Below, in pieces: positions 53,312 to 61,091 of a DNA stretch of 64,000 nt. Under the pieces are notes generated by a model, which was given only the letters and a program-made list of their open reading frames with translations, was not told the origin of the DNA and did not search any database. The stretch is from Aphanocapsa sp. GSE-SYN-MK-11-07L. Its GTDB lineage: Bacteria; Cyanobacteriota; Cyanobacteriia; Thermosynechococcales; Thermosynechococcaceae. Within the stretch, counting starts at the first letter, position 1. Every line of letters begins with the position of its first letter. The stretch is from the NCBI GenBank assembly GCA_019359715.1, contig JAHHGS010000139.1:124001-188000 (forward strand). Reading direction: 5' to 3'. The position numbers and the translations under genes were made by a program.

Positions 53312-53902
53312 TTATAGCCCTGTCGCCGAGCGTCCTTGTTTCGATAACCTAAAAAAGACAAAGTAAGCCAGGTAGCAAACGTAGACAATGAGTGCGCCAG
53401 AGGCTAAGAAGCCTAACGTGCTGACCTTGGCATTGGCATGAAAAATTTGCTGGAACAACAGCGGTGCTTCTAGCCAAACCTGACAGCTTGGCGTGGCGAT
53501 CGCCCCTGCCACAAACGCACAGTTGATGAACATGACTTGTCCAATCGCGGCCAAGGCGCAGTAGAGAGTAATTCCCCAGCGCCAAGAGGTAAACGCTAGC
53601 TGCAAAGGGCCAGGTCGATCGGCAATTTCCTCATTCAGATCAATCCAAAACCAAAGCCCAACTGGGATAAACATTAAGGTGGCCAAACCCGTTAAAAAGC
53701 CAACCGGCATTTGAGCCACCAGCAAATAGACAGTGATCGCTAATAAGCTGGAAACCCGCCAGTAAATAATCAACAGACGCACGATCGGCTCGGCGTTTTG
53801 AATCACTGCCCACAGCAATAGCCCCAGCGGCAGGATCACTGCAAACAAGATGGCTAGCCGATAGTCGGCCCAAACTAGCGATCGCAAAACCTCAATCGAC
53901 AT
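53312..53902 (-). CDS. DUF3177 membrane protein
   Basis: A 196-residue cyanobacterial membrane protein with five to six hydrophobic helices (LAILFAVILPLGLLLWAVI, LLIIYWRVSSLLAITVYLLVA, GFLTGLATLMFIPVGLWFWIDL, ITLYCALAAIGQVMFINC, FLASGALIVYVCYLAYFVFF). It lies just upstream of the small conserved gene on the same strand with a 29-nt gap. Function unknown; DUF3177 call is from sequence memory. Confidence 0.75.
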   Translation of the reverse strand: MSIEVLRSLVWADYRLAILFAVILPLGLLLWAVIQNAEPIVRLLIIYWRVSSLLAITVYLLVAQMPVGFLTGLATLMFIPVGLWFWIDLNEEIADRPGPLQLAFTSWRWGITLYCALAAIGQVMFINCAFVAGAIATPSCQVWLEAPLLFQQIFHANAKVSTLGFLASGALIVYVCYLAYFVFFRLSKQGRSATGL

Positions 53903-54054
53903 GAATCCCTCAAATGCTTTATCCTCATTTCCTACCAGGATAAACCGCAGGGGGTCTTTCGGTGATCACTTTGACTTGCTCAAACCCATCAAGATCATCA
54001 TCCTGAATTAAACTTGAAACAGATTTTTACCGCTCACTTGCAGGAGCAACCGCC

Positions 54055-54336
54055 ATGGCCAAATTGCTTAACGATGCTGAAATTCAAGCACAAATTGGTC
54101 AACTGCCCGGTTGGGCGGTCACGGGTCGAGAAATTCAGTCAGTCCGAAAATTCAAAGACTTTCTCGAAGCGATCGCTTTCGTCAATACGTTAGTTGCGCC
54201 AGCCGAAGCGGCTGGTCATCACCCTGACCTGGCGATCTCTTACAACAAAGTCACGATTAATTTGACTACCCACGATGCTGGCGGATTAACGGCGGCTGAT
54301 TTTGATTTGGCCAAGATTATTTCTCGGCTGCCCTAG
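54055..54336 (+). CDS. phhB: Pterin-4a-carbinolamine dehydratase
   Basis: Dehydrates 4a-hydroxytetrahydropterin and in some proteins acts as a transcription cofactor. The 93-residue protein has the family GWAVTGREIQSVRKFKDF, catalytic histidine motif AGHHPDLAISYNKVTINLTTHDAGGLT and the C-terminal ADFDLAKIIS. It precedes gcvT by 46 nt on the same strand. Upstream codon context is normal. Confidence 0.93.
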   Translation: MAKLLNDAEIQAQIGQLPGWAVTGREIQSVRKFKDFLEAIAFVNTLVAPAEAAGHHPDLAISYNKVTINLTTHDAGGLTAADFDLAKIISRLP

Positions 54337-54382
54337 ACCCAAGTTCTCCGATATTTACCCCACATCCAAAGGAAATAGCTCT

Positions 54383-55483
54383 TTGACCAACGCGATCGCC
54401 CCCCTCAAACATACCCCTCTATTTGACCTGCATCAGCAGGCTCAAGCTCGGCTGGCCGGTTTTGGCGGCTGGAAGATGCCTATTCAGTACAGCGGCATTA
54501 CAGCCGAGCATCAGGCTGTGCGACAGCAGGCGGGAATGTTTGATATTTCCCACATGGGTAAATTTGCCCTCAAAGGCCAAAATCTGGCCGCCCAATTGCA
54601 ATCGCTCGTGCCCTCTGATCTGAGCCGCCTGTCGGCCGGAGCCGCTAAATATACTCTGTTTCTCAATCAGCAAGCTGGGATTCTGGATGACCTAATTTTT
54701 TACTGTCAGGGTCAAGATCAAGGCATCTTGATCGTCAATGCGGCGACTACAGACAAAGACAGAGATTGGCTGCTGAAACACCTCGACCCTAGCCAGTTGG
54801 AGTTGACTGATATTTCTCAAGCCCAAACTTTAATTGCTCTCCAGGGTCTAAAAGCAGCCGAGATCCTGCAACCGCTAGTCGAAGACGACTTAACCAGCCT
54901 CCGCCCCTATCACCATGCTCCTGTCACCCTACTGGGTCAGACGGCCTGGATTGCTCGCACCGGCTACACCGGCGAAGATGGGTTTGAGATCATGTCCAAT
55001 CCCGCCCTTGGTTTAGAGCTATGGCAAACCCTGCAAGACCGAGGCGTTATGCCCTGTGGACTGGGGGCCAGAGACACGCTGCGACTAGAAGCAGCGATGG
55101 GGCTGTATGGGCAAGACATTGACGAAACCACGACCCCCCTGGAAGCGGGCTTAGGTTGGGTGCTAACGGCTAAAACCGATTTCGTGGGGGCAGCCGCCCT
55201 AGTTCAACAAAAACAGCAGGGGATCAAACGTAAGTTAGTCGGGCTAGAAATGCAGGGGCGGCATATTGCCCGCCATGACTATCCGATTTTGGATGGCGGA
55301 CACCCGATCGGGATCGTCACCAGTGGCACCTTGTCTCCGACCTTGGGTAAGGCGATCGCTCTCGGCTACGTCCCGCCTCATCTGGCTGAAATTGGTCAAG
55401 AATTAGCAATTACGATTCGCGGGCAGGCCTATCCAGCCAAAGTTGTCCAGCGGCCCTTTTATCACCGTCCCAAAAGCAGCTAA
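54383..55483 (+). CDS. gcvT: Glycine cleavage system T-protein, aminomethyltransferase
   Basis: Transfers the methylene group from the aminomethyl-lipoyl H-protein to tetrahydrofolate. The protein has GGWKMPIQYSGI, FDISHMGKF, ARTGYTGEDGFEI and CGLGARDTLRLEA. I choose TTG 54383 (366 residues), preceded by AAAGGAAA about nine bases upstream; the frame reaches an ATG at 54302 but that overlaps the phhB 3' end. gcvH follows after 51 nt; the P-protein gene is not in the window. Confidence 0.9.
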   Translation: MTNAIAPLKHTPLFDLHQQAQARLAGFGGWKMPIQYSGITAEHQAVRQQAGMFDISHMGKFALKGQNLAAQLQSLVPSDLSRLSAGAAKYTLFLNQQAGILDDLIFYCQGQDQGILIVNAATTDKDRDWLLKHLDPSQLELTDISQAQTLIALQGLKAAEILQPLVEDDLTSLRPYHHAPVTLLGQTAWIARTGYTGEDGFEIMSNPALGLELWQTLQDRGVMPCGLGARDTLRLEAAMGLYGQDIDETTTPLEAGLGWVLTAKTDFVGAAALVQQKQQGIKRKLVGLEMQGRHIARHDYPILDGGHPIGIVTSGTLSPTLGKAIALGYVPPHLAEIGQELAITIRGQAYPAKVVQRPFYHRPKSS

Positions 55484-55534
55484 GCTAACGGATGTGCCCA
55501 CAAGCACCGTTGACCGTCAAATGAGGCATTAGCT

Positions 55535-55924
55535 ATGAGCTTTGAGTATCCAGAAGACTTAAAGTATCTCGATTCTCACGAATACGTCCGGCTGGACGGA
55601 GACATTGCCACAATTGGCATTAGCGCCTTTGCCGTCGATCAGTTGGGCGACATTGTGTTTATTGAAGTTCCGCAGACTGGGGAGGCAGTCACCCAGGGAG
55701 AAGTCTTCGGCACCATTGAATCGGTCAAAGCCGTTGAAGACCTCTACTCACCCGTGACTGGCACCGTGGTCAACAGCAATCAAGCAATGATGGATGCCCC
55801 AGAACAGTTAGCCGAAGACCCCTACGGTGAAGGTTGGCTGCTAAAAATCCGCCTTGACGACCCTTCTGAATTAGATGGCGCCCTCTCGGCCAGTCAATAT
55901 CGCAGTCAGGTCGAGGGCGACTAG
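55535..55924 (+). CDS. gcvH: Glycine cleavage system H-protein
   Basis: Lipoyl carrier shuttling aminomethyl and reducing equivalents between P, T and L proteins. The 129 residues contain the lipoylation motif [18 protein letters not shown] with Lys65, and the start [10 protein letters not shown] typical of H-proteins. It forms a unit with gcvT. Cyanobacterial photorespiration uses this system. Confidence 0.95.
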   Translation: MSFEYPEDLKYLDSHEYVRLDGDIATIGISAFAVDQLGDIVFIEVPQTGEAVTQGEVFGTIESVKAVEDLYSPVTGTVVNSNQAMMDAPEQLAEDPYGEGWLLKIRLDDPSELDGALSASQYRSQVEGD

Positions 55925-56119
55925 CATCTGCAGCGCATCATTTCTTTATGAATTTTTGTTAAAGACATTTTCCCAAGACCCTTGAAAATCTGTATCTTTC
56001 CCTACCTTCTGTATCGAAGCATTAAATAAAGTTGAAATTAAAATAGCTTGCCAGTATGATCAGTCTCGTCTTTTGTAGCTATGACGACAATTTGAGCGTC
56101 GCAAAAGGAGGTAAAGGGT

Positions 56120-56422
56120 TTGGCAAGGAGACGCAAGCGTAAGAGCCGCCGTCGCCAGGAAGGACGCAGGATTCTGGAGCATATTCCTCAGTTTAGCCTT
56201 GAGAGTGGTGAAGACAAGCCAGTCACCGCCGCAAGGAAATATATTCAATCTGAAGGAATTCTTCCCCCTGCTTTGCTGCTGGTGAAGCGGAACGAGCATA
56301 CGACTGACCGATATTTTTGGGCCGAGAAAGGACTGTTTGGGGCACAGTACGTTGAGGAGAATCATTTTCTGTTTCCGAGCTTAAAGCTCTCAACTGACGA
56401 GCCTGCTCTCGCTACCCGTTAG
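56120..56422 (+). CDS. DUF3155 protein
   Basis: A 100-residue cyanobacterial protein starting at TTG 56120, supported by AGGAGG eight bases upstream. The N-terminus is strongly basic (ARRRKRKSRRRQEGRR), suggesting RNA or ribosome contact. The remaining sequence (HIPQFSLESGEDKPVTAARK, ILPPALLLVKRNEHTTDRYFWAEKGLFGAQYVEENHFLF) fits DUF3155. Function unknown. A hairpin terminator follows. Confidence 0.85.
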   Translation: MARRRKRKSRRRQEGRRILEHIPQFSLESGEDKPVTAARKYIQSEGILPPALLLVKRNEHTTDRYFWAEKGLFGAQYVEENHFLFPSLKLSTDEPALATR

Positions 56423-56460
56423 ATTGTCGCTTCCGTCGTCCCTGTACGATTAACATTAGG

Positions 56461-56520
56461 AACGAGTCGCCGCTGGATACTCTTGTCATTGGGCTATCTT
56501 CAGTGAGCGGCTCGTTTCTT
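56461..56520 (+). terminator. Terminator after the DUF3155 gene
   Basis: AACGAG-TCG-CCGCT (56461-56474) pairs with AGCGG-CTCGTT (56506-56516) with a 3-nt bulge, followed by TCTTT. Begins 38 nt after the DUF3155 stop. Confidence 0.6.
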
Positions 56521-56581
56521 TAGTTATAATGTGCTTAGGAATAATTTTAGTAGTCTTTCTTGACTGATTAAGAGGTTTGCA

Positions 56582-56824
56582 ATGTCTGCAACGTTAGAAC
56601 TCAACGCGGCTAATGTAGAGGCGGTTTTAGATGAACTTCGTCCCTATCTAATCTCTGATGGTGGCAATGTTGAACTGGTTGAATTAGAAGGACCTGTAGT
56701 CAAATTGAGACTGCAAGGCGCTTGCGGTTCTTGCCCTAGCTCTGCGATGACCCTCAAGATGGGCATTGAGCGCAAACTGCGGGAAACAATTCCAGAAATT
56801 GCTGAGGTTGAACAGGTCTTGTAA
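56582..56824 (+). CDS. nfu: NifU-like Fe-S scaffold (Nfu/CnfU domain)
   Basis: An 80-residue protein that consists of the NifU C-terminal domain with the cluster motif CGSCPSS. It assembles a 4Fe-4S or 2Fe-2S cluster for transfer, as CnfU does in cyanobacteria and chloroplasts. Flanking sequence [45 protein letters not shown] is complete. Start ATG 56582 follows an AAGAGG six bases upstream. A strong terminator follows. Confidence 0.94.
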   Translation: MSATLELNAANVEAVLDELRPYLISDGGNVELVELEGPVVKLRLQGACGSCPSSAMTLKMGIERKLRETIPEIAEVEQVL

Positions 56825-56868
56825 TTTAGACCAAAATTTAACTCAAAAATTTAGCTTTGTTAGCGGCT

Positions 56869-56899
56869 TACGGATGAGGTAAAACCCATCCGTATTTTT
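56869..56899 (+). terminator. Intrinsic terminator after nfu
   Basis: TACGGATG (56869-56876) pairs with CATCCGTA (56887-56894) around a 10-nt loop, followed directly by five T (56895-56899). It begins 44 nt after the nfu stop. Confidence 0.85.
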
Positions 56900-57039
56900 A
56901 TGTTTAGGCCACCTCCCAGCGGCTCAGTTGCTTGATCTTCAAGTTTGAACAAGCTGCGATCGCATTGTCACACGGCGATCGCAGCAATGACACACTCTGC
57001 AATTAGATTGAGGTCATCGCTCAAAAAGAGGAGAAGCAA

Positions 57040-57282
57040 ATGCATAGCGCTAATGACCTGCTTGAATCTAAGCTCTTAGGTACCGCCAAAAAAGGACTGC
57101 GGAGCAGCATTTTAGGGGGAATAACCGCTGCCCTGGTTTTTGTGCCTGGTCACTATGACATTTACGGAGAATGGATTCCTGGGCACTATCTAGAAACGGT
57201 TGCCCAAGTCATGGTTGGGCCAGGTTGGGTACCTACGCACTACGATCGCGATGGGGCTTTAGTGCCCGGACACTATATTTGA
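57040..57282 (+). CDS. Small protein with PGHY repeats
   Basis: An 80-residue protein. The N-terminal 35 residues look like a short hydrophobic anchor (SSILGGITAALVF). After it come three to four copies of a (V/I)PGHY-(D/L/I) repeat: FVPGHYDIYGEW, IPGHYLETVAQ, GPGWVPTHYDRDG and VPGHYI. This recalls the WxPGHW/YXWGXW repeat families of envelope proteins. Start ATG 57040 with GAGGAG seven bases upstream. Likely exported or membrane-anchored; function unknown. Confidence 0.65.
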   Translation: MHSANDLLESKLLGTAKKGLRSSILGGITAALVFVPGHYDIYGEWIPGHYLETVAQVMVGPGWVPTHYDRDGALVPGHYI

Positions 57283-57421
57283 TTTGATCCCGCGAGTTTG
57301 TCCTCAAGGCTAATAAGAAATATCAAACAAAAGCAACTTGTGTAGCATAAGACACAGAAAAAATACTATATTGCAGGAAGAGCAGGTTCGTCTTTAGGCA
57401 ATACAGCGGATTGGAGTCGTT

Positions 57422-57811
57422 ATGGAAAATACACTTTATGCAGAAAATTTTCAGACTTCCAGTAATCATTGTGATAGACATGCAGAAAGCATGATGGCTT
57501 CCTTGTCCCATCGCTTGCAGGTTGCCAGGGCGACCAATAATGTTTCATTGGTTGCACTGTTAGAGCGAGAGCAGCAGCAAATCGCAGCTTCAGCCGTAGG
57601 CACACAGAGCAGCGATCAAGGGCATTCAGGGGACTGGATTGCTGGTTTTAGGCAAGCCGCCAATGTTCTATTCGGGAATGCCAAGCCCAAGATTCACCAC
57701 TTTAGCAATGGCGGCGATCGCTGGTGGTACATCATTGATCCCCAGACTGGACGGCATATTTATGCTGAGTCTGAAGCAGAGCTACAACTGTGGATCAAAG
57801 AGCATCTGTAA
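57422..57811 (+). CDS. Conserved cyanobacterial hypothetical protein
   Basis: A 129-residue soluble protein. The N-terminal half is helix-forming (MMASLSHRLQVARATNNVSLVALLEREQQQI); the C-terminal half ends with RWWYIIDPQTGRHIYAESEAELQLWIKEHL, a beta-hairpin and helix with conserved aromatics. It converges with the glycosyltransferase gene, whose stop lies 6 nt beyond its own. Family not recognised. Confidence 0.65.
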   Translation: MENTLYAENFQTSSNHCDRHAESMMASLSHRLQVARATNNVSLVALLEREQQQIAASAVGTQSSDQGHSGDWIAGFRQAANVLFGNAKPKIHHFSNGGDRWWYIIDPQTGRHIYAESEAELQLWIKEHL

Positions 57812-57817
57812 AACTTT

Positions 57818-59101
57818 TTAGCCAAACCCTCGCTTCGGTTTAGGTGATTTAGGTTTGCCGTTGCCGGGTAATTCTAGCGGGAAGGGCGATCGGGCTGCCA
57901 CCTGCGCAATCAAGTTGAGGTGGAGCGGCAATAGCTGGCTGAGATTGTAGCGCTGAAATGCAGTTTGCCGAGCGTTCGCACGCAGTTCTGCCATCCGATT
58001 CGGGTGATTTAAGACTTCATTAATTCGCTCTGCAATTTGCTGCGGAGCAAAAAAATCTACCAGCAAACCGTTTTGCTCATCTTGGATTACCTCTGTCACC
58101 GGAGCTGTGTTAGACGCCAAGACTAGACATCCGGCTGACATTGCCTCAATCATTGACCAGGACAGCACAAACGGGCGAGTCAGATAAACATGAACTGAAG
58201 AGGCTTGCAGCACTTTCAGGTATTGTCCGTAGGGTAGACTGCCGACAAAATGCACGCGGCTTAAATCCAGTGGGACTTGCTCTAGCATCATTGCTTTGTA
58301 GCTGCGTCCATCCGGCAAGGATTTACCGTAGCAGACTCGCTCAGAACCAACGATCACGACATGGCAGTTGGGGCGACGCTGTTGCAGGTAAGCGATCGCC
58401 TGAATAAACTGCGGAAAGCCCCGATAAGGCTCCATCCCTCTGGCAACGTAAGTAACAAGTTCATCCACATCAGACAGGTCTAGACCGACTTCCGGCAACA
58501 CCAGCCGACTGCCAGGCTTGGGGACAAAATAGTCGGTGTCTACGCCATCGTGCAACACCGAAATCTTGTTATGAAACTCCGGGGGAAATTGGCTGCGCTG
58601 CCAAAGGGTCGGGGAGAGGCCGCGATCGCAGCTATAAAGATCCAGTAAAATCGGCGCATTTTTAGTCCGAATCCGCGGATAGTCATCTAGACTGAGCGGG
58701 TCGCTGGGATCAAAGTCGGCATCACTGCCCCTGGCATTGTAGAACCACTCAAAATAACAAAGCATCGGGGTTCTGGGCAACGCATCTTTAATGAATAAAG
58801 TTGGCCCCCAGCCGGAATGCCCATAAACCACATCTGGCACAAATCCCTGCCCTTTTAATTGTTCTAGTACCCGAAAGACTGCTTGTCCCTGCAAGACTGC
58901 CGACTCTAGAGTTCGGACATAGTGATGAACTTGGGGATGGGGGTCACGAGAAGGCGCAAACACTACTTTAGTGATGCCCGGTAGGGTAACATCCTGATTT
59001 TTGGTGGCGAAGACAACTTGATTTTGCGAATCTTGGCTGAGGGCAACCGCCAAATGACGAAACTGAGCTGGAAAATTAGGATGAAGAAATAAAATTTTCA
59101 T
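57818..59101 (-). CDS. Glycosyltransferase family 4
   Basis: A 427-residue GT-B glycosyltransferase, ATG 59101. N-terminal donor-like segment MKILFLHPNFPAQFRHLA, the middle VLHDGVDTDYF, VTYVARGMEPYRGFPQFIQA, and the nucleotide-sugar site with EXA region LSWSMIEAMSAGCLVLASNTAPVTEVIQDEQNGLLVDFF. It probably adds sugars to exopolysaccharide or lipopolysaccharide. A 43-residue ORF ends 17 nt upstream on the same strand. Confidence 0.88.
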   Translation of the reverse strand: MKILFLHPNFPAQFRHLAVALSQDSQNQVVFATKNQDVTLPGITKVVFAPSRDPHPQVHHYVRTLESAVLQGQAVFRVLEQLKGQGFVPDVVYGHSGWGPTLFIKDALPRTPMLCYFEWFYNARGSDADFDPSDPLSLDDYPRIRTKNAPILLDLYSCDRGLSPTLWQRSQFPPEFHNKISVLHDGVDTDYFVPKPGSRLVLPEVGLDLSDVDELVTYVARGMEPYRGFPQFIQAIAYLQQRRPNCHVVIVGSERVCYGKSLPDGRSYKAMMLEQVPLDLSRVHFVGSLPYGQYLKVLQASSVHVYLTRPFVLSWSMIEAMSAGCLVLASNTAPVTEVIQDEQNGLLVDFFAPQQIAERINEVLNHPNRMAELRANARQTAFQRYNLSQLLPLHLNLIAQVAARSPFPLELPGNGKPKSPKPKRGFG

Positions 59102-59118
59102 AGTTATCTTTAAGATTA

Positions 59119-59250
59119 CTACTTCACCCCAGAAGTATAGCTAGCGGTATAAAACCCACTGTTAGCCGCAAAGCGAGCATATTCAATCCCTTTAATCACT
59201 TGTTGGCTATAAGTGACCGGCTGACCCTTGGAGGTAAGACTGCTAATCAT
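59119..59250 (-). CDS. 43-residue small ORF or remnant upstream of GT4
   Basis: ATG 59250 to TAG 59119 on the minus strand, too short for routine lists. The translation (for example SLTSKGQPVTYSQQVIKGIEYARFA) has protein-like composition and a plausible helix, followed by NSGFYTASYTSGVK. The frame is closed upstream by a TAA about 35 nt before the ATG. It could be the surviving C-terminal part of a lost gene or a true small protein. No Shine-Dalgarno is evident. Confidence 0.35.
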   Translation of the reverse strand: MISSLTSKGQPVTYSQQVIKGIEYARFAANSGFYTASYTSGVK

Positions 59251-59527
59251 GCCATTGCTTGATCGCGCGGGTAATATTGCTTACAGACCGATCGGTGGCT
59301 GAGAGCGATCGTATTCTTAAACTAATGATCTAGAAATGGATTTTCAAGATGCCGATTACGATTAGCTTGACTCCTGCCAGCTAGATGGCGATCGCAATCC
59401 CAGCTTGCGATCGCCATCTAGCTGTTGTTAAAAAATTATTCTGATTGATTAAGCAGCAGGCACGCTAGATTAAAGGTTGGGGAAGCGAAGTTGTAGGATA
59501 GGGTTCCAAAATCTTAGGTGAAAGAGA
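59251..59527. other. 277-bp divergent region with perfect palindrome
   Basis: Between the minus-strand glycosyltransferase side and the plus-strand membrane protein. It holds the 20-bp inverted repeat at 59378-59424. No gene or clear promoter pair beyond that was identified. Confidence 0.5.
59378..59424. repeat. 20-bp perfect inverted repeat containing HIP1 in each arm
   Basis: Left arm 59378-59397 (CAGCTAGATGGCGATCGCAA) and right arm 59405-59424 are exact reverse complements around a 7-nt loop TCCCAGC. Each arm contains GCGATCGC. TTGTTAAAAAATT follows on the plus strand. Neither neighbouring gene ends toward it, so it is not an obvious terminator. Confidence 0.85.
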
Positions 59528-60310
59528 GTGGCAAAGGCTGCGTCTTGGTCAAGTCGAAGAGTGTATCAGTTAGTTCAGGCGCAGGTAGCTGAACTGAGCA
59601 ATCTTTCAATTTCAATCCTTAGAAAACTGCAAGCCAAAGACCTGACCCAGATCCGACTCAAGCGTTCAGGCGGGTTAATTATGGGTGCCAGCGGCGCGGT
59701 AGCAAAGCTGTCCGTAGGAATCGCCCTGCTGGCCTGGAATTGGCGGCTGTGTTTAGCTACGGGCAGCGGCGTCGGGATCATGTTCTTGGTCTACAGCTTT
59801 CAGAACTCTGGTCAAATTCCCTGGAGACGCATTCATCGCCAGCTTCAGAGCTTGAATCGTCCAGTTGTGATTGCCCTTGCCAGCGGTGGAATTGCCACCC
59901 TCAGCACTTACATGGTGGCGGTGATCTGGCGAGACTCGACCAGTCCCTGGCTGGCGGCGGGGTCAATCATGCAGGGACTCGGCACGCTGGCTGTGCTGAT
60001 TTTATTAGCTTGGTTGATTTTGCATCGTCAGGCTGAAGCGGATCAAAGCCATTTCCAGCGAGTGGTATCAGACTTGACGGTAGAGGATGACCTCAAGCGG
60101 CTGATTGCCGTCCGGCAATTGACTTATTTATGCAAAACAAATCGGCTTAGCCTTGCCAAGCAGCGGATGGTGGGCGAATATTTGCGCCTGCTGCTCAACC
60201 ACGAACAGGCAACTCTCGTTCACAGCGCGGCTCTTGATGGTCTGCAATTGCTGAGCCAAAAAACGTTTTTGAATCCAGCTAGCAATTTGCCAACTAGAAA
60301 TCGCAGCTAG
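59528..60310 (+). CDS. Armadillo-type fold membrane protein
   Basis: A 260-residue protein starting at GTG 59528. Four hydrophobic helices occupy about residues 50-165 (VGIALLAWNWRLCLATGSGVGIMFLVYSF, PVVIALASGGIATLSTYMVAVIW, GTLAVLILLAWLIL). The C-terminal 85 residues are a helical repeat (VEDDLKRLIAVRQLTYLCKTNRLSLAKQRMVGEYLRLLL) of armadillo/HEAT type. It likely anchors a protein-protein module to the membrane. The next gene starts 38 nt later on the same strand. Confidence 0.75.
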   Translation: MAKAASWSSRRVYQLVQAQVAELSNLSISILRKLQAKDLTQIRLKRSGGLIMGASGAVAKLSVGIALLAWNWRLCLATGSGVGIMFLVYSFQNSGQIPWRRIHRQLQSLNRPVVIALASGGIATLSTYMVAVIWRDSTSPWLAAGSIMQGLGTLAVLILLAWLILHRQAEADQSHFQRVVSDLTVEDDLKRLIAVRQLTYLCKTNRLSLAKQRMVGEYLRLLLNHEQATLVHSAALDGLQLLSQKTFLNPASNLPTRNRS

Positions 60311-60348
60311 CTTTAGGGTTGTGATGTCCAGAAAAACGAGAGGCAGTG

Positions 60349-61008
60349 ATGAGTGTGACAACGGATCAGGTTAAGGCTGGTCAAGCCATTTACTCTAAGC
60401 GACTCCTCTCGGTCTATGACTTGATTGTGCTCGGCATTTCAAATCGGTTGATTTGGCAGTGCCCAACTCCGCGACTGGTGAATCATTACAACACGCACGT
60501 TAGCGCCAATCACTTAGATGTTGGGGTAGGAACTGGTTACTTTCTTGATCACTGCCAGTTCCCCGCTCCTAACCCGCGCGTTGCGTTAATGGATCTCAAC
60601 TTAGAGACATTAGATTTTGCTGCCCGGCGGATTGGTCGCTACCAACCCGAAATCTATCAGCAAAATGTTTTAGATCCGATCGCTTGGACTCCAGAAAAAT
60701 TCGATTCTGTTGGCATTAACTATCTGTTCCATTGCCTGCCCGGCTCAATCGAGTCAAAGTCGGTCGTCTTTGATCACCTCAAGCCGTTGATGCAGCCCAA
60801 TGCTGTTCTTTTTGGTTCAACCTTGTTACAGGGTGGTGTCTCGCGGACTTGGTTTGCTAAGGGATTGATGAAGGTGTATAACAAAAAGCGGATCTTTTCC
60901 AATCAATCTGACAATCTTGCTGGCTTGCAGCAAGCCCTTAGCAGCCGATTTCGAGATGTTTCTGTTGAGGTAGTCGGTTGCGCAGCCCTGTTTTCTGGAC
61001 GAGCGTGA
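60349..61008 (+). CDS. SAM-dependent methyltransferase
   Basis: A 219-residue class I methyltransferase from ATG 60349. The SAM-binding loop LDVGVGTGYFLD is clear, followed by acidic residue in ALMDLNLETLDFAARRI and motif FDSVGINYLFHCLPG. Substrate is unknown. It follows the armadillo-type membrane gene and precedes the hydrolase by 83 nt, all on the plus strand, so these three may act together. Confidence 0.85.
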   Translation: MSVTTDQVKAGQAIYSKRLLSVYDLIVLGISNRLIWQCPTPRLVNHYNTHVSANHLDVGVGTGYFLDHCQFPAPNPRVALMDLNLETLDFAARRIGRYQPEIYQQNVLDPIAWTPEKFDSVGINYLFHCLPGSIESKSVVFDHLKPLMQPNAVLFGSTLLQGGVSRTWFAKGLMKVYNKKRIFSNQSDNLAGLQQALSSRFRDVSVEVVGCAALFSGRA

Positions 61009-61091
61009 AGCTTCACAACGGCTTCGCTTCTGAGCAGCATTAATCTCAGGTGTTAGGATCAGGAGTAAGTTACTGATCAAAAATCTGCTTT

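Noticed and set aside
54337-55534. Glycine riboswitch upstream of gcvT
   Set aside because: The 46-nt gap after phhB is too short and lacks the paired aptamer structure.
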